Shown in pieces: positions 49,431 to 57,722 of a stretch of 64,000 nt of DNA (position 1 is its first letter; every line of letters starts with the position of its first letter). A program made the position numbers and the translations under genes. This DNA is from Mercurialis annua. Its lineage: Eukaryota; Streptophyta; Magnoliopsida; Malpighiales; Euphorbiaceae. Under the pieces are notes generated by a model. It ran no database searches. It saw only the letters and a list, made by a program, of their open reading frames with translations, and was not told where the DNA came from. Location of the stretch: contig NC_065577.1 in NCBI RefSeq assembly GCF_937616625.2, positions 18,117,501 to 18,181,500 of the forward strand. The letters are read 5' to 3'.

Positions 49431-49579
49431 TTCACTCTGAGGCCCGGATTGGGCCTGAAACAAGGCCCCGAGCTCACGGACTCGCTTCCAAACTCAAACA
49501 TGGACTTTCACGGGGCTAACGGACAACCAAAACGATCAATACGGCGACGGAAACTCAAATGAAAATACGGGATATTACA

Positions 49580-49589
49580 ATCTCCCCAA
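49580..49589 (-). promoter_or_regulatory. Polypurine tract of element B
   Basis: Minus-strand TTGGGGAGAT abutting the 3' LTR (TGTAATATCC). It matches the tract of element A. Confidence 0.85.
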
Positions 49590-49777
49590 CTTATATAAAA
49601 TTCGTCCTCGAATTTAACGCAATAGAACTAAACACATAACACATATAAATGCACAAAACATCCCACGTAAAACACATAACACAATCCCAAGGTACGAACC
49701 TCAAAACGTAAAAACAAATCAATCATATAACACAATGTACTAACATAGCTTAAAAGCAATAACAAACCCAACGTACC

Positions 49778-50818
49778 TCAAGGAAAGAGGAAAGGATAAC
49801 GGTTCCGCATATCGGACTCCGTCTCCCAAGTGCACTCCTCAACAGAATGATTACGCCACAGAACCTTGACCATGGGAATCTCCTTGTTCCGCAACTTACG
49901 CACCTGCGTATCAACAATCTCAACAGGCTGCTCCTCATAAGACAGCTCTTGGTCAATCTCAACACTCTGTGGTACAATCACTTGTGAAGGATCAGAAACG
50001 CATTTCCGCAACATCGAGATATGAAACACTGGATGCACCAAAGACATGTTTGGCGGCAAAGCCAAATGATAAGCAACTTCTCCAACTCTCTCCGTAATCT
50101 CATACGGACCAACAAACCTAGGTGCCAACTTTCCCTTAACACCAAAACGTACAACGCCCTTCATAGGCGAAACTCGAAGAAACACATAGTCGCCAACCCG
50201 AAACTCAAAGTCCTTCCGCTTAAGATCAGCATAACTCTTGTGCCGACTAAAAGCAGTCTCAAGCCTACGCTTGATCAAAGGTACCTTCTCAGAGGTTATC
50301 TGGATGATTTTTGCTCCCGTGAGCTTGCGCTCGCCAACCTCCTCCCAACAGATAGGAGATCGACACTTGCGCCCGTACAAAGCCTCATAAGGTGCCATCT
50401 CGATACTAGCGTGGCAACTGTTGTTGTAGGAAAACTCAATCAAAGGCAAATGAGTATCCCAGCTACCTTGAAAATCCAGAACACACATCCTGAGCATGTC
50501 CTCCAAAGTCTGAATAGTCCTCTCAGACTGTCCGTCAGTCTGAGGATGAAATGCAGTACTGAAATCCAATCTCGTTCCCAAGGATTCCTGCATCGCCTTC
50601 CAAAACTGAGAGGTGAAAATCGATCCTCTGTCCGAAACTATCGACATTGGTACACCATGGAGACTAACAATCCGATCGATGTACAACTGTGCCAACTTCG
50701 AAGCCTGATAAGTAACCTTGATCGGTAAGAAGTTAGCTGACTTGGTCAAACGGTCAACAATCACCCAAATCGAATCGTACCCCTTCTGGGTACGTGGCAA
50801 ATGAACTACAAAATCCAT
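49778..50818 (-). CDS. Integrase core and chromodomain-like tail (segment 5 of gag-pol)
   Basis: 346 residues from the first Met after the stop at 50837; the frame itself continues from upstream. The integrase catalytic triad is complete: Asp22 (in VDRLTKSA), Asp63 (in SDRG) and Glu99 (in GQSERT), with the usual 35-residue gap before Glu. A GPY/F motif (FVGPYEI, about 235-241) follows. The last ~50 residues (PVEIVD...[16 protein letters not shown]...RYP) match the group II chromodomain-like tail of plant chromoviruses. That tail is thought to direct insertion to heterochromatin, which fits a satellite target. The enzyme would join retrotransposon DNA to the genome in the nucleus. The zinc-binding part of integrase lies in the preceding segment. 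Confidence 0.93.
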   Translation of the reverse strand: MDFVVHLPRTQKGYDSIWVIVDRLTKSANFLPIKVTYQASKLAQLYIDRIVSLHGVPMSIVSDRGSIFTSQFWKAMQESLGTRLDFSTAFHPQTDGQSERTIQTLEDMLRMCVLDFQGSWDTHLPLIEFSYNNSCHASIEMAPYEALYGRKCRSPICWEEVGERKLTGAKIIQITSEKVPLIKRRLETAFSRHKSYADLKRKDFEFRVGDYVFLRVSPMKGVVRFGVKGKLAPRFVGPYEITERVGEVAYHLALPPNMSLVHPVFHISMLRKCVSDPSQVIVPQSVEIDQELSYEEQPVEIVDTQVRKLRNKEIPMVKVLWRNHSVEECTWETESDMRNRYPFLFP

Positions 50819-50836
50819 AGCGATACGCTCCCATTT

Positions 50837-51973
50837 CTATTCTGGAATAGGTAGCGGCTGCAGATACCCAAACGGTCTTTGATGTTCCAACTTTACCTGC
50901 TGGCAAGTCAAACACTTGGACACAAACTCTGCAACATCCTTCTTCATTACGCTCCACCAGTATGTACCTCTGAGATCATGATACATCTTGATAGAACCCG
51001 GATGAACACTGTAACCCGACTTGTGTGCCTCCTCCAGAATCTGGTCTCTCAAACCATCCGAATCCGGAACACACAGCCGAGAACCGTACCTGAGAACTCC
51101 ATCCACCACAACAAACTCAGAATTCCCATCCAAATGGATGTCTTCCATAATTCGTTTCAATTGTGGATCCTCAGTTTGCGAAGCTTTAATCCTATCAATC
51201 AAAACTGGTTGCACTTGCAACTGTGCCAACAAACAGCCCTTCTGTGAAACCTGAAATCTGAACCCCAAAGCTAACAGCACATGCCACTCGCGAACCATGG
51301 GTCTCCGCCCAACCTCTGAAATATGGGCCAAACTGCCCGAAGATTTGCGACTCAACGCATTGGCTACCACGTTAGCCTTACCAGGATGGTACTGAATAGA
51401 ACAATCATTGTCTTTCAGTAACTCCAACCATCTTCGCTGCCTCAGATTCAACTCACGTTGTTCAAAGATGTACTTCAGACTCTTATGATCAGTAAAGATC
51501 TCGCAAGTCGCACCGTACAAATAGTGCCTCCAAATCTTGAGAGCAAAAACCACAGCTGCTAACTCCAGATCATGAGTAGGATAATTCACCTCATGATTCT
51601 TCAGCTTGCAAGAAGCATAGGCAATCACCTTTCCATGTTGCATCAGAATGCAACCCAAACCGATACGGGAAGCATCACAATACAAAATGAATCCCTCGAT
51701 GCCAGATGGCAAAGCCAACACAGGAGCTGTAGTCAGAATCTCTTTGAGCTTCTCAAAGCTCGCCTCGCACTTGTCAGTCCACTCAAACTTAACACCCTTC
51801 TGTGTCAGTTTAGTCATCGGTGCAGATATTCTGGAGAAATCCTGCACGAACCGACGATAGTAGCCAGCTAACCCCAGAAAACTTCTGATATCGGTAACTG
51901 ACCTCGGCCTCTGCCAATCCATAACCGCCTCTATCTTTGTCGGATCGACCTTGATCCCATCCTTTGACACCAT
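50837..51973 (-). CDS. RT connection, RNase H and integrase zinc domain (segment 4 of gag-pol)
   Basis: 378 residues to the TAG at 50837. Residues ~1-60 are the RT thumb/connection ([17 protein letters not shown]). RNase H follows: Asp100 (YCDAS), Glu137 (DLELAAVV) and Asp162 (TDHKSL) are present. The fourth acidic position is Asn205 in VVANALSRK, where the family has ADALSRK, so RNase H activity is doubtful. The integrase HHCC zinc domain is intact at His317, His324, Cys354 and Cys357 (CLTCQQ). The segment ends just before the integrase core, within a motif that is normally continuous. RNase H removes RNA from the RNA-DNA hybrid during reverse transcription in the particle. Confidence 0.93.
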   Translation of the reverse strand: MVSKDGIKVDPTKIEAVMDWQRPRSVTDIRSFLGLAGYYRRFVQDFSRISAPMTKLTQKGVKFEWTDKCEASFEKLKEILTTAPVLALPSGIEGFILYCDASRIGLGCILMQHGKVIAYASCKLKNHEVNYPTHDLELAAVVFALKIWRHYLYGATCEIFTDHKSLKYIFEQRELNLRQRRWLELLKDNDCSIQYHPGKANVVANALSRKSSGSLAHISEVGRRPMVREWHVLLALGFRFQVSQKGCLLAQLQVQPVLIDRIKASQTEDPQLKRIMEDIHLDGNSEFVVVDGVLRYGSRLCVPDSDGLRDQILEEAHKSGYSVHPGSIKMYHDLRGTYWWSVMKKDVAEFVSKCLTCQQVKLEHQRPFGYLQPLPIPE

Positions 51974-52009
51974 GTGTCCTAAGAAAGTAAGTTGATCCAG
52001 CCAGAATTC

Positions 52010-52756
52010 TCACTTCGAGAACTTAGCATACAGCTGATGCTCACGCAAAGTCTGCAGTATCGTTCTCAAGTGGAAAGCATGCTCCTCCTCACTCCGAGAG
52101 TAAATCAGTATGTCATCAATAAACACAATGACGAACTGTTCCAGAAACGGCTTGAATACCCGGTTCATCATATCCATAAACGCTGCTGGTGCGTTAGTCA
52201 ATCCAAAGGACATGACCAGAAACTCGAAATGCCCATACCTCGTTCTGAAAGCAGTCTTAGGCACATCGACGTCTCGAATCCGAAGTTGATGATACCCGGA
52301 TTTCAAATCAATCTTCGAAAAGCACTTAGCACCCTCCAACTGGTCGAACAAATCATCAATACGAGGAAGAGGATACCGGTTCTTGATAGTAACCTTGTTT
52401 AGCTGTCTGTAGTCAATACACAGGCGAAATGACCCATCCTTCTTCTTGACAAACAACACAGGAGCACCCCACGGAGAAGTACTCGGTCTGATAAAACCAC
52501 TATCCAGCAATTCTTGTAACTGTTCCTTCAACTCTTTCAGCTCTGCAGGAGCCATCCGATATGGCGGTATTGAAATAGGAGCTGTTCCAGGAGCAACATC
52601 AATACAGAACTCGATGTCACGATCGGGTGGTAATCCAGGCAACTCCTCTGGAAACACATCAGTGAACTCATTCACTATCGGGACACTATGCACATCACCG
52701 CTGTCACCCTCTAAATCACGAACTACCGCTAAGAAAGCCTGACAACCCTTGCCCAT
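52010..52756 (-). CDS. Reverse transcriptase (segment 3 of gag-pol)
   Basis: 248 residues from the first Met after the stop at 52808; the true frame is continuous with the protease. RT fingers and palm are well preserved: [17 protein letters not shown] (104-120), Asp150 in [18 protein letters not shown] (184-190) and the catalytic FIDDILIYS (212-220, Asp214 and Asp215). It copies the element RNA into DNA in virus-like particles, primed by initiator tRNA-Met. The segment ends at TGA (52010-52012) in the LYAKFSK motif, where the family continues into EFW. So the stop truncates RT before its thumb. Ty3/gypsy assignment is secure. Confidence 0.95.
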   Translation of the reverse strand: MGKGCQAFLAVVRDLEGDSGDVHSVPIVNEFTDVFPEELPGLPPDRDIEFCIDVAPGTAPISIPPYRMAPAELKELKEQLQELLDSGFIRPSTSPWGAPVLFVKKKDGSFRLCIDYRQLNKVTIKNRYPLPRIDDLFDQLEGAKCFSKIDLKSGYHQLRIRDVDVPKTAFRTRYGHFEFLVMSFGLTNAPAAFMDMMNRVFKPFLEQFVIVFIDDILIYSRSEEEHAFHLRTILQTLREHQLYAKFSK

Positions 52757-52807
52757 TATACGCTTGGCCTTGATCGCCGAAATTAGATTCTTAGGTGCTT
52801 CTGTTTT

Positions 52808-54070
52808 TTACCCTTGGAAGGAAAAAGGCATATCACCAGGAATCCCAAACAATACCGACTTCCCTCGACAGTCGATAGAAGCAAAATGGCGTGAAAGCCA
52901 ATCCATCCCCAAGATCACATCAAAAGACAACACGTCAAGCATAATCAAATCAGCACTAAGGTCCCTACCATGTATAACCACAGAACAAGACGGATAGACC
53001 ACGTCCACCACAACACAATCAGACAAAGGCGTAGATACATATAAAGGCTCTAACAACCTAGATGGTGTCACACCCAACTTAGCAGCAAAACTCGAAGAAA
53101 CAAAAGACTGTGTTGCACCCGCATCAAATAAGACTAAGGCATCTACAAATGAAATGGGAATAGTACCTTGCACCATGGCGTTTGATGCACGAGCATCCTG
53201 AGGAGTCAGAGTAAATACTCTGGCCTGACCCAGTCCCTGCTGCGGTGCCTGAGAAGAACTGTAACTACCCGAGCCTCTACCACCGTTTCCATGGCCACCA
53301 AAACCACGCCCTCCTGAACCACGGCCCCGCTGGCCACCAAACGAAGCGGCAGGTTGAGAATACCCTGCCGAAGGAGTGAAAATGGGCCTCTGCTGCTGAA
53401 AGAACAGTTGTGCAACACTAGCCGATGACATCTGTTGTCCAGATGACGGACACTCCCTAGCAAAGTGACCCTGCTGGCCACAAGCATAGCAACTACCTGG
53501 TGCCACTGTGCACTGTCCCGAATGTCTGCGCCTGCAGTTCTGATAAAACGGGACGCTAGAAGTACCACTGTAACCGCGACCAGATCCACGGCTACTCCCA
53601 CTGTAACCATAACTGTGAGAATACGGCTGATACCCTTTTCGAAAACCCCCTTTCTGACTCTTGTACTGGGAAGGCTTGTGCTGATAGCTGCTGCTACCAC
53701 CCTGTTGCCCACTACTCTGAACAACACCGCTCACATTCTTCGTCTCATTCATTTTCCCAAAGTGCAGTAAATTTGCCTCTATGCGACGGGCACTGTCCAC
53801 TATAGCAGAAAATTCCTTGGTCGTCTCAGTCAGAAGGCTAATAAAGTCAGCACCCAGACCCTTCACGTATCTGTCGTTCACCCTCTGCTGTTCAGTCTGC
53901 AGATCTGGAGCAAAGCGACTCAGTCTCACAAACTCAGTAGTGTACTCATGTACTGATCTGTCTCCTCTCCTCATAACTAGCAGTCTGTCTCTGAAACCCT
54001 CTGTCATTGAGAAAGGTAGATAAAATTCCTTGAAATGTGTCACAAAGTCCGCCCATGTAATAGTAGCCAT
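52808..54070 (-). CDS. Gag C-terminal part with zinc knuckle, and aspartic protease (segment 2 of gag-pol)
   Basis: 420 residues from the first Met after the stop at 54095. Residues 1-110 are the retrotransposon Gag core (ITWADFVTHFKEFYLP, then EFVRLSRFAPDL). A Gln/Ser/Gly/Tyr-rich linker follows. A CCHC zinc knuckle is at Cys194, Cys197, His202 and Cys207 for RNA binding, preceded by CRRRHSGQC (179-187). A Gly/Arg-rich stretch (about 248-270) leads to the protease. Its active-site motif is FDAGAT (315-320), with Ala where Ser or Thr is usual; later VILGMDWL (385-392) is typical of the RVP_2 family. Gag forms the particle and protease cuts the polyprotein. Confidence 0.92.
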   Translation of the reverse strand: MATITWADFVTHFKEFYLPFSMTEGFRDRLLVMRRGDRSVHEYTTEFVRLSRFAPDLQTEQQRVNDRYVKGLGADFISLLTETTKEFSAIVDSARRIEANLLHFGKMNETKNVSGVVQSSGQQGGSSSYQHKPSQYKSQKGGFRKGYQPYSHSYGYSGSSRGSGRGYSGTSSVPFYQNCRRRHSGQCTVAPGSCYACGQQGHFARECPSSGQQMSSASVAQLFFQQQRPIFTPSAGYSQPAASFGGQRGRGSGGRGFGGHGNGGRGSGSYSSSQAPQQGLGQARVFTLTPQDARASNAMVQGTIPISFVDALVLFDAGATQSFVSSSFAAKLGVTPSRLLEPLYVSTPLSDCVVVDVVYPSCSVVIHGRDLSADLIMLDVLSFDVILGMDWLSRHFASIDCRGKSVLFGIPGDMPFSFQG

Positions 54071-54094
54071 GACAACGCGAATCTCCCTGCGAAA

Positions 54095-54682
54095 CTAGTC
54101 ATTTACAGCACCCTTCAAGGACATCTCCACTAGCATAACGGTCTGCCTCTCAGAAGCCTGTAGTCTTTGAGCATTCCGCTCAACCTCCTCCAGAAAATCT
54201 AGGGCGTCGCCGTCGCCCGCAAACTCAGTCGGCTTCAGCCTCAAATAAGCCAACACCAAGTCTCTGTCAGTGATTCCAGCACCACCAACTGCAACACCAC
54301 CAGCCTGTGGTACCTGTTGCTGCACAATCTGTCCCAGCATAGCGTACTGGTTCTGCATGGCGATCTGTCCCGCCTGCAGTTGCACTTGATTTTTCTGGAG
54401 TGCAGTGATCCCAGCCAAAAATGTCGTGAAGTCAAACGGATCAATAGGAGCTTGTGGTACACCTGGTGCCTGAACGCCTGCACCACCATGTCCCCTACCT
54501 CTGCCTCCAGCAGCCTGACCTCTGCCACCCCGACCTCTGCCAGCTCGGCCTCTACCAGCCGGAACTCCACCTGCGCGTCCCCTGCCAACTTGAACCTCTA
54601 GTTCATGCTGGTCAACCTCAATTGACATAGCTTCATCAGCTTCAGCCTCAGCCTGAGCTGCAGCACGCCTACGAGTATTCAT
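54095..54682 (-). CDS. Gag N-terminal part (segment 1 of gag-pol)
   Basis: 195 residues from the ATG chosen as the gag start because it opens the single gag-pol frame about 340 bp after the primer-binding site. The N terminus is followed by an Arg/Gly-rich tract (about 32-70, repeated GRGRAG/GGRG), probably RNA-binding. Then comes a Gln-rich helical part, and then the start of the retrotransposon Gag core (DALDFLEEVERNAQRLQ, about 158-174). It ends at TAG inside the Gag core, so any translated product would lack the zinc knuckle. A Gag with an RG-rich N terminus is common in Tekay-like elements. Confidence 0.88.
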   Translation of the reverse strand: MNTRRRAAAQAEAEADEAMSIEVDQHELEVQVGRGRAGGVPAGRGRAGRGRGGRGQAAGGRGRGHGGAGVQAPGVPQAPIDPFDFTTFLAGITALQKNQVQLQAGQIAMQNQYAMLGQIVQQQVPQAGGVAVGGAGITDRDLVLAYLRLKPTEFAGDGDALDFLEEVERNAQRLQASERQTVMLVEMSLKGAVND

Positions 54683-55021
54683 TCCTTAGAATGAAACAAC
54701 AAACCTCAAACAATGCCCAAATGGCAACACCCAGAGTATAATTTAATTGTTCACAATTCAACAATTTATCCAGAGTGATAACGATAACATTTCAAAGTAA
54801 AGCAAAAATTTCGCAAATTAAAACATCAATAACACATAAGACCGACTCAAACACTCCTAAAGGTGAAGGTAGAAGGTTTTGAAAACAAATGATGACGTTT
54901 TAAAAGACATAACTTGAATCCTAATTCCGCAGTAGATACTATGATACAACAGTAACACGTAACATGCTTTAAAGCAATAAACACATAACATGCAAAATTT
55001 TGGCCTTAGTTTGAAACTAAA

Positions 55022-55033
55022 GCTCTGATACCA
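55022..55033 (-). promoter_or_regulatory. Primer-binding site of element B (initiator tRNA-Met)
   Basis: Minus-strand TGGTATCAGAGC, four bases from the end of the 5' LTR, identical to that of element A. Confidence 0.95.
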
Positions 55034-55037
55034 ACTT

Positions 55038-57717
55038 TGTCACGACCCAATTTCATGGATCGCGACCGGCGCTAGGGTATGGGTATGGTCGTACCAAAAC
55101 CCGTCGCAAGCCTCGCGGATAACCTTAAATACAATTAAACCTGCAAGAAAAACCACTGCTCAGGGGAAACCGAGACTCCAACCTAAGTCTAGCAGTTTAT
55201 ATAATACTTATATAATAACTTAAATGTCTAAAATGCTCGGCTAGAATCCGAGACTTAAAGCATGCCTTATATAAGTCAAATCCAATGTATAACATGCCAA
55301 CAACGATAATAAATAGTCGGACCACTCCGACAAACCAAAGTATAAGATAATCATAAATGACATACTAGTTCTACTGCGGTCTAAGAATATAAAACAGTTG
55401 ACTAGCTTATTAAACAAAAGAACCTCCGAAGGAATCAAGAAATCAGAGATTGACCAACTCTCTCAAATCATTAGCCTGGAAAATTTGGGAAAACAACGGG
55501 GTCAAATATATTGAGATGAGTTCGCAATACTATTTACATTTATCAAGTTTAAAACCCTTAAATCAAAACATTTTTTTATACTAATATAATATGATTATGA
55601 AAACAGTATTGAAATGATCCCAGCGTAAGTATGACATAGCATACCGATAAACCCAGAGTGGACGGGAACAAATCCTCGTCATATAAATATACCAGCGTAA
55701 GCAAGACTTTAGTCTGCCGTTTTCCAGAGTACTTACTGCTGCACACAGTCTCGATACAAGCCTATCGAGTAGCTCGTTTCGATCCAGATCCATAATCCGT
55801 AAAAACAGTTCAAAAACATTAATAATATTAAAATACGATGCGGTACTTAATAAAGCGGTGAATAGCACTACAAACTCACTGCTTGCTTATCCACGTGAAA
55901 CTTGGCAAACAGCTAACCCTACGTAGACTCCGAAGCACGAGCAGTCGACGGGTCTAAAACAATGTATAAGTTAAAAATCATACAACCCCTAACTCTAAGA
56001 ATACTGGACACCATATAGGACTAGCATCTCAAATGCAACCAAAGTACACACCACAGTAATTTTCACAGTATAGCATTCCACACACTGAAACCGAACAACA
56101 AGCTAAGCCTAGTTGAGTTCCCTTTTTAAAACAAGATTTAAAAGACTTGAATATTTTAGTTCCATTCTTAATTTCAAATGAAAATCCCAAAGTAGTGGGT
56201 TAGTCGAGTATACTCAAAACACGCTAACCTCACATGTCGGTGACCCAAGTCTACCCCGACCCAAAGTAGAAACAAAAGTAATATTCGGTGCAAAACCAAA
56301 ACCTTTAAACCGAAGCAAAATTCATTTGAAAGTATGGAACTCAACCTAACTTAACAACAAAGATCCACTTATATAACAAACTCGAAACTAGTCACAATTG
56401 GCCATACGACCCAAAGTAGACACCAATGTGTCGAGATCACAATATTGAGTCTTAAAAGATTCCTAATATGCATTTACATCAATTAATTCAGATTTGAAAT
56501 GGATAATTCATGTCAACTCTTTACTTGGCACAACTTCGCCATTTTTAAGCATAACTGTCATATGGTGAACCCGACGATTCTTAAGCATTGCAAACATGTA
56601 ACACACTTCGAAAACACCTTAGATTCACTTATGGGCAGCCACTTATGTTTTGAACAACAATCAAGTCAAAACAATTTGATTACATGCATTACGAATCCAA
56701 CAACCAACCTTAAATCTATCAAACAAGCCAAACAACATTAAGTTGAATTCATTAACTTAGAACAGCCATAAGTATGGATTTCCAGCAATATAACATCACT
56801 CGAAAACAGTAATTAATCATGGCAAGATCAACCCAAAGACCTAGCATTCAATTCTATCAATCTACTACGTAACTCTAGAATGCAATTCAATCACAACACT
56901 TACTAGAATCAACCTAACATACAACTCAGATTTAACATAATGAAACAGTAGGTAATTCATAATAACAACACACCAACGAATCTAGAACGCGATAAATATG
57001 ATATGGCGTAAGAATGGTACATACCCGATGTGAGACAATGGAATGAATCAAAGAACAAAAGAGATCAGTTTTAGAGGTGATATTCAATTACCCAAGTCAC
57101 TGGAAATCAGAGATAAACAAGTAAGGAATCGATTACAAAGCAAAGAACATGAATAAACCACGAACGGAGTGTGAGAATTACTTACCAATTGCTAAAAATT
57201 GAGAGGAATGGAACCAAGGATCAATCTCATAGTGTTTTTATGATTAGGGTTCGGCTAGGGTTTGTAAAAAGTGAATGAAAGCGTTCTAAATCAGATAAGG
57301 GGTATATTTATAGACCCCGAGTCGAAACTGACAGATAGGGCGCGATGAAGGGCGCATCGCGAGGTGCGACGGCCCATCGCGCCCTAAAACAACGTTTTAA
57401 AGGGAGGGCGTGACGTGAGGCGCGCCAGCCTCGTGGCGCCCTCCAACGCGCCTAGCAGAAGGCGCGATGCCAGGCACGGCAGCCTCGTCGCGCCTTCAGT
57501 CGCGCCTTGGAGAAAAACAGAAGGCGCGATGCGAGGCGCGCCGGCCTCGTAACGCCTTCCGTCAAGCCTTCACTCTGAGGCCCGGATTGGGTCTGAAACA
57601 AGGCCCCGAGCTCACGGACTCGCTTCCAAACTCAAACATGCATTTTCACGGGGCTAACGGACAACCAAAACGATCGATACGGCGACGAAAACTCAAATGA
57701 AAATACGGGATATTATA
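55038..57717 (-). repeat. Element B right LTR (5' LTR by orientation)
   Basis: 2680 bp. It starts like the left LTR on the plus strand (TGTCACGACCC) and ends GATATTATA instead of GATATTACA, so the terminal CA has become TA. The 24 bp length difference from the left LTR is mostly explained by the GC-rich repeat block. TATA box at 57303-57312. Confidence 0.92.
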
Positions 57718-57722
57718 GTTTT
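57718..57722. repeat. Target-site duplication of element B, right copy
   Basis: GTTTT, as at 46919-46923. Confidence 0.9.

Larger units (their letters stand above)
46924..49579 (-). repeat. Element B left LTR (3' LTR by orientation)
   Basis: 2656 bp, plus-strand TGTCACGACCCAATTTC...CGGGATATTACA. Related to LTR A along its length but clearly diverged. It contains a TATA box and a GC-rich repeat block that stands out from the AT-rich surroundings. Confidence 0.93.
49778..54682 (-). pseudogene. gag-pol polyprotein gene of element B, four in-frame stops
   Basis: One reading frame of 1635 codons from the ATG at 54682 to a final stop at 49778-49780. All five open segments share exactly the same frame, so no frameshift has occurred. 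Internal stops are TAG at 54095-54097 (in Gag), TAA at 52808-52810 (between protease and RT), TGA at 52010-52012 (end of RT palm/connection) and TAG at 50837-50839 (inside integrase). RNase H also has a catalytic Asp changed to Asn. The product would have been a single Gag-Pol polyprotein, as in most plant chromoviruses. Single substitutions and intact frame indicate recent inactivation. The individual segments are listed separately. Confidence 0.92.
46924..57717 (-). mobile_element. Element B: Ty3/gypsy chromovirus (Tekay/Del-like) with broken gag-pol
   Basis: Complete element of 10794 bp with LTRs of 2656 and 2680 bp, a 5458 bp interior, primer-binding site, polypurine tract and GTTTT duplication. 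It reads on the minus strand. Gene order is Gag, protease, RT, RNase H, integrase, chromodomain-like tail, all in one frame. This order places it in Ty3/gypsy, and the tail plus long LTRs suggest the Tekay/Del chromoviruses. LTRs differ at roughly 1.5-2% of positions by eye over the parts compared, so it seems slightly older than A. Four nonsense codons make it defective as it stands. Confidence 0.93.

Noticed and set aside
49158..49463. Arg/Ala-rich ORFs on both strands in the GC-rich LTR block, and 57467-57700
   Set aside because: Translations of the GCGCGA repeats in U3. No start context or homology.
53206..53727. 173-residue minus-strand frame overlapping Gag, and 54241-54588
   Set aside because: Out-of-frame shadows of the Gag Gly/Arg-rich coding sequence.
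50021..54601. Plus-strand ORFs opposite gag-pol (for example 50021-50728, 51992-52402, 52446-52742, 53465-53770)
   Set aside because: Antisense shadows of the gag-pol frame, whose own motifs are unmistakable on the minus strand.
47106..56741. Paired small ORFs in the LTRs of B (47106-47303 with 55241-55438; 47467-47754 with 55581-55868; 48331-48627 with 56499-56741)
   Set aside because: Duplicated by the LTR, short, without recognisable domains. Chance frames.
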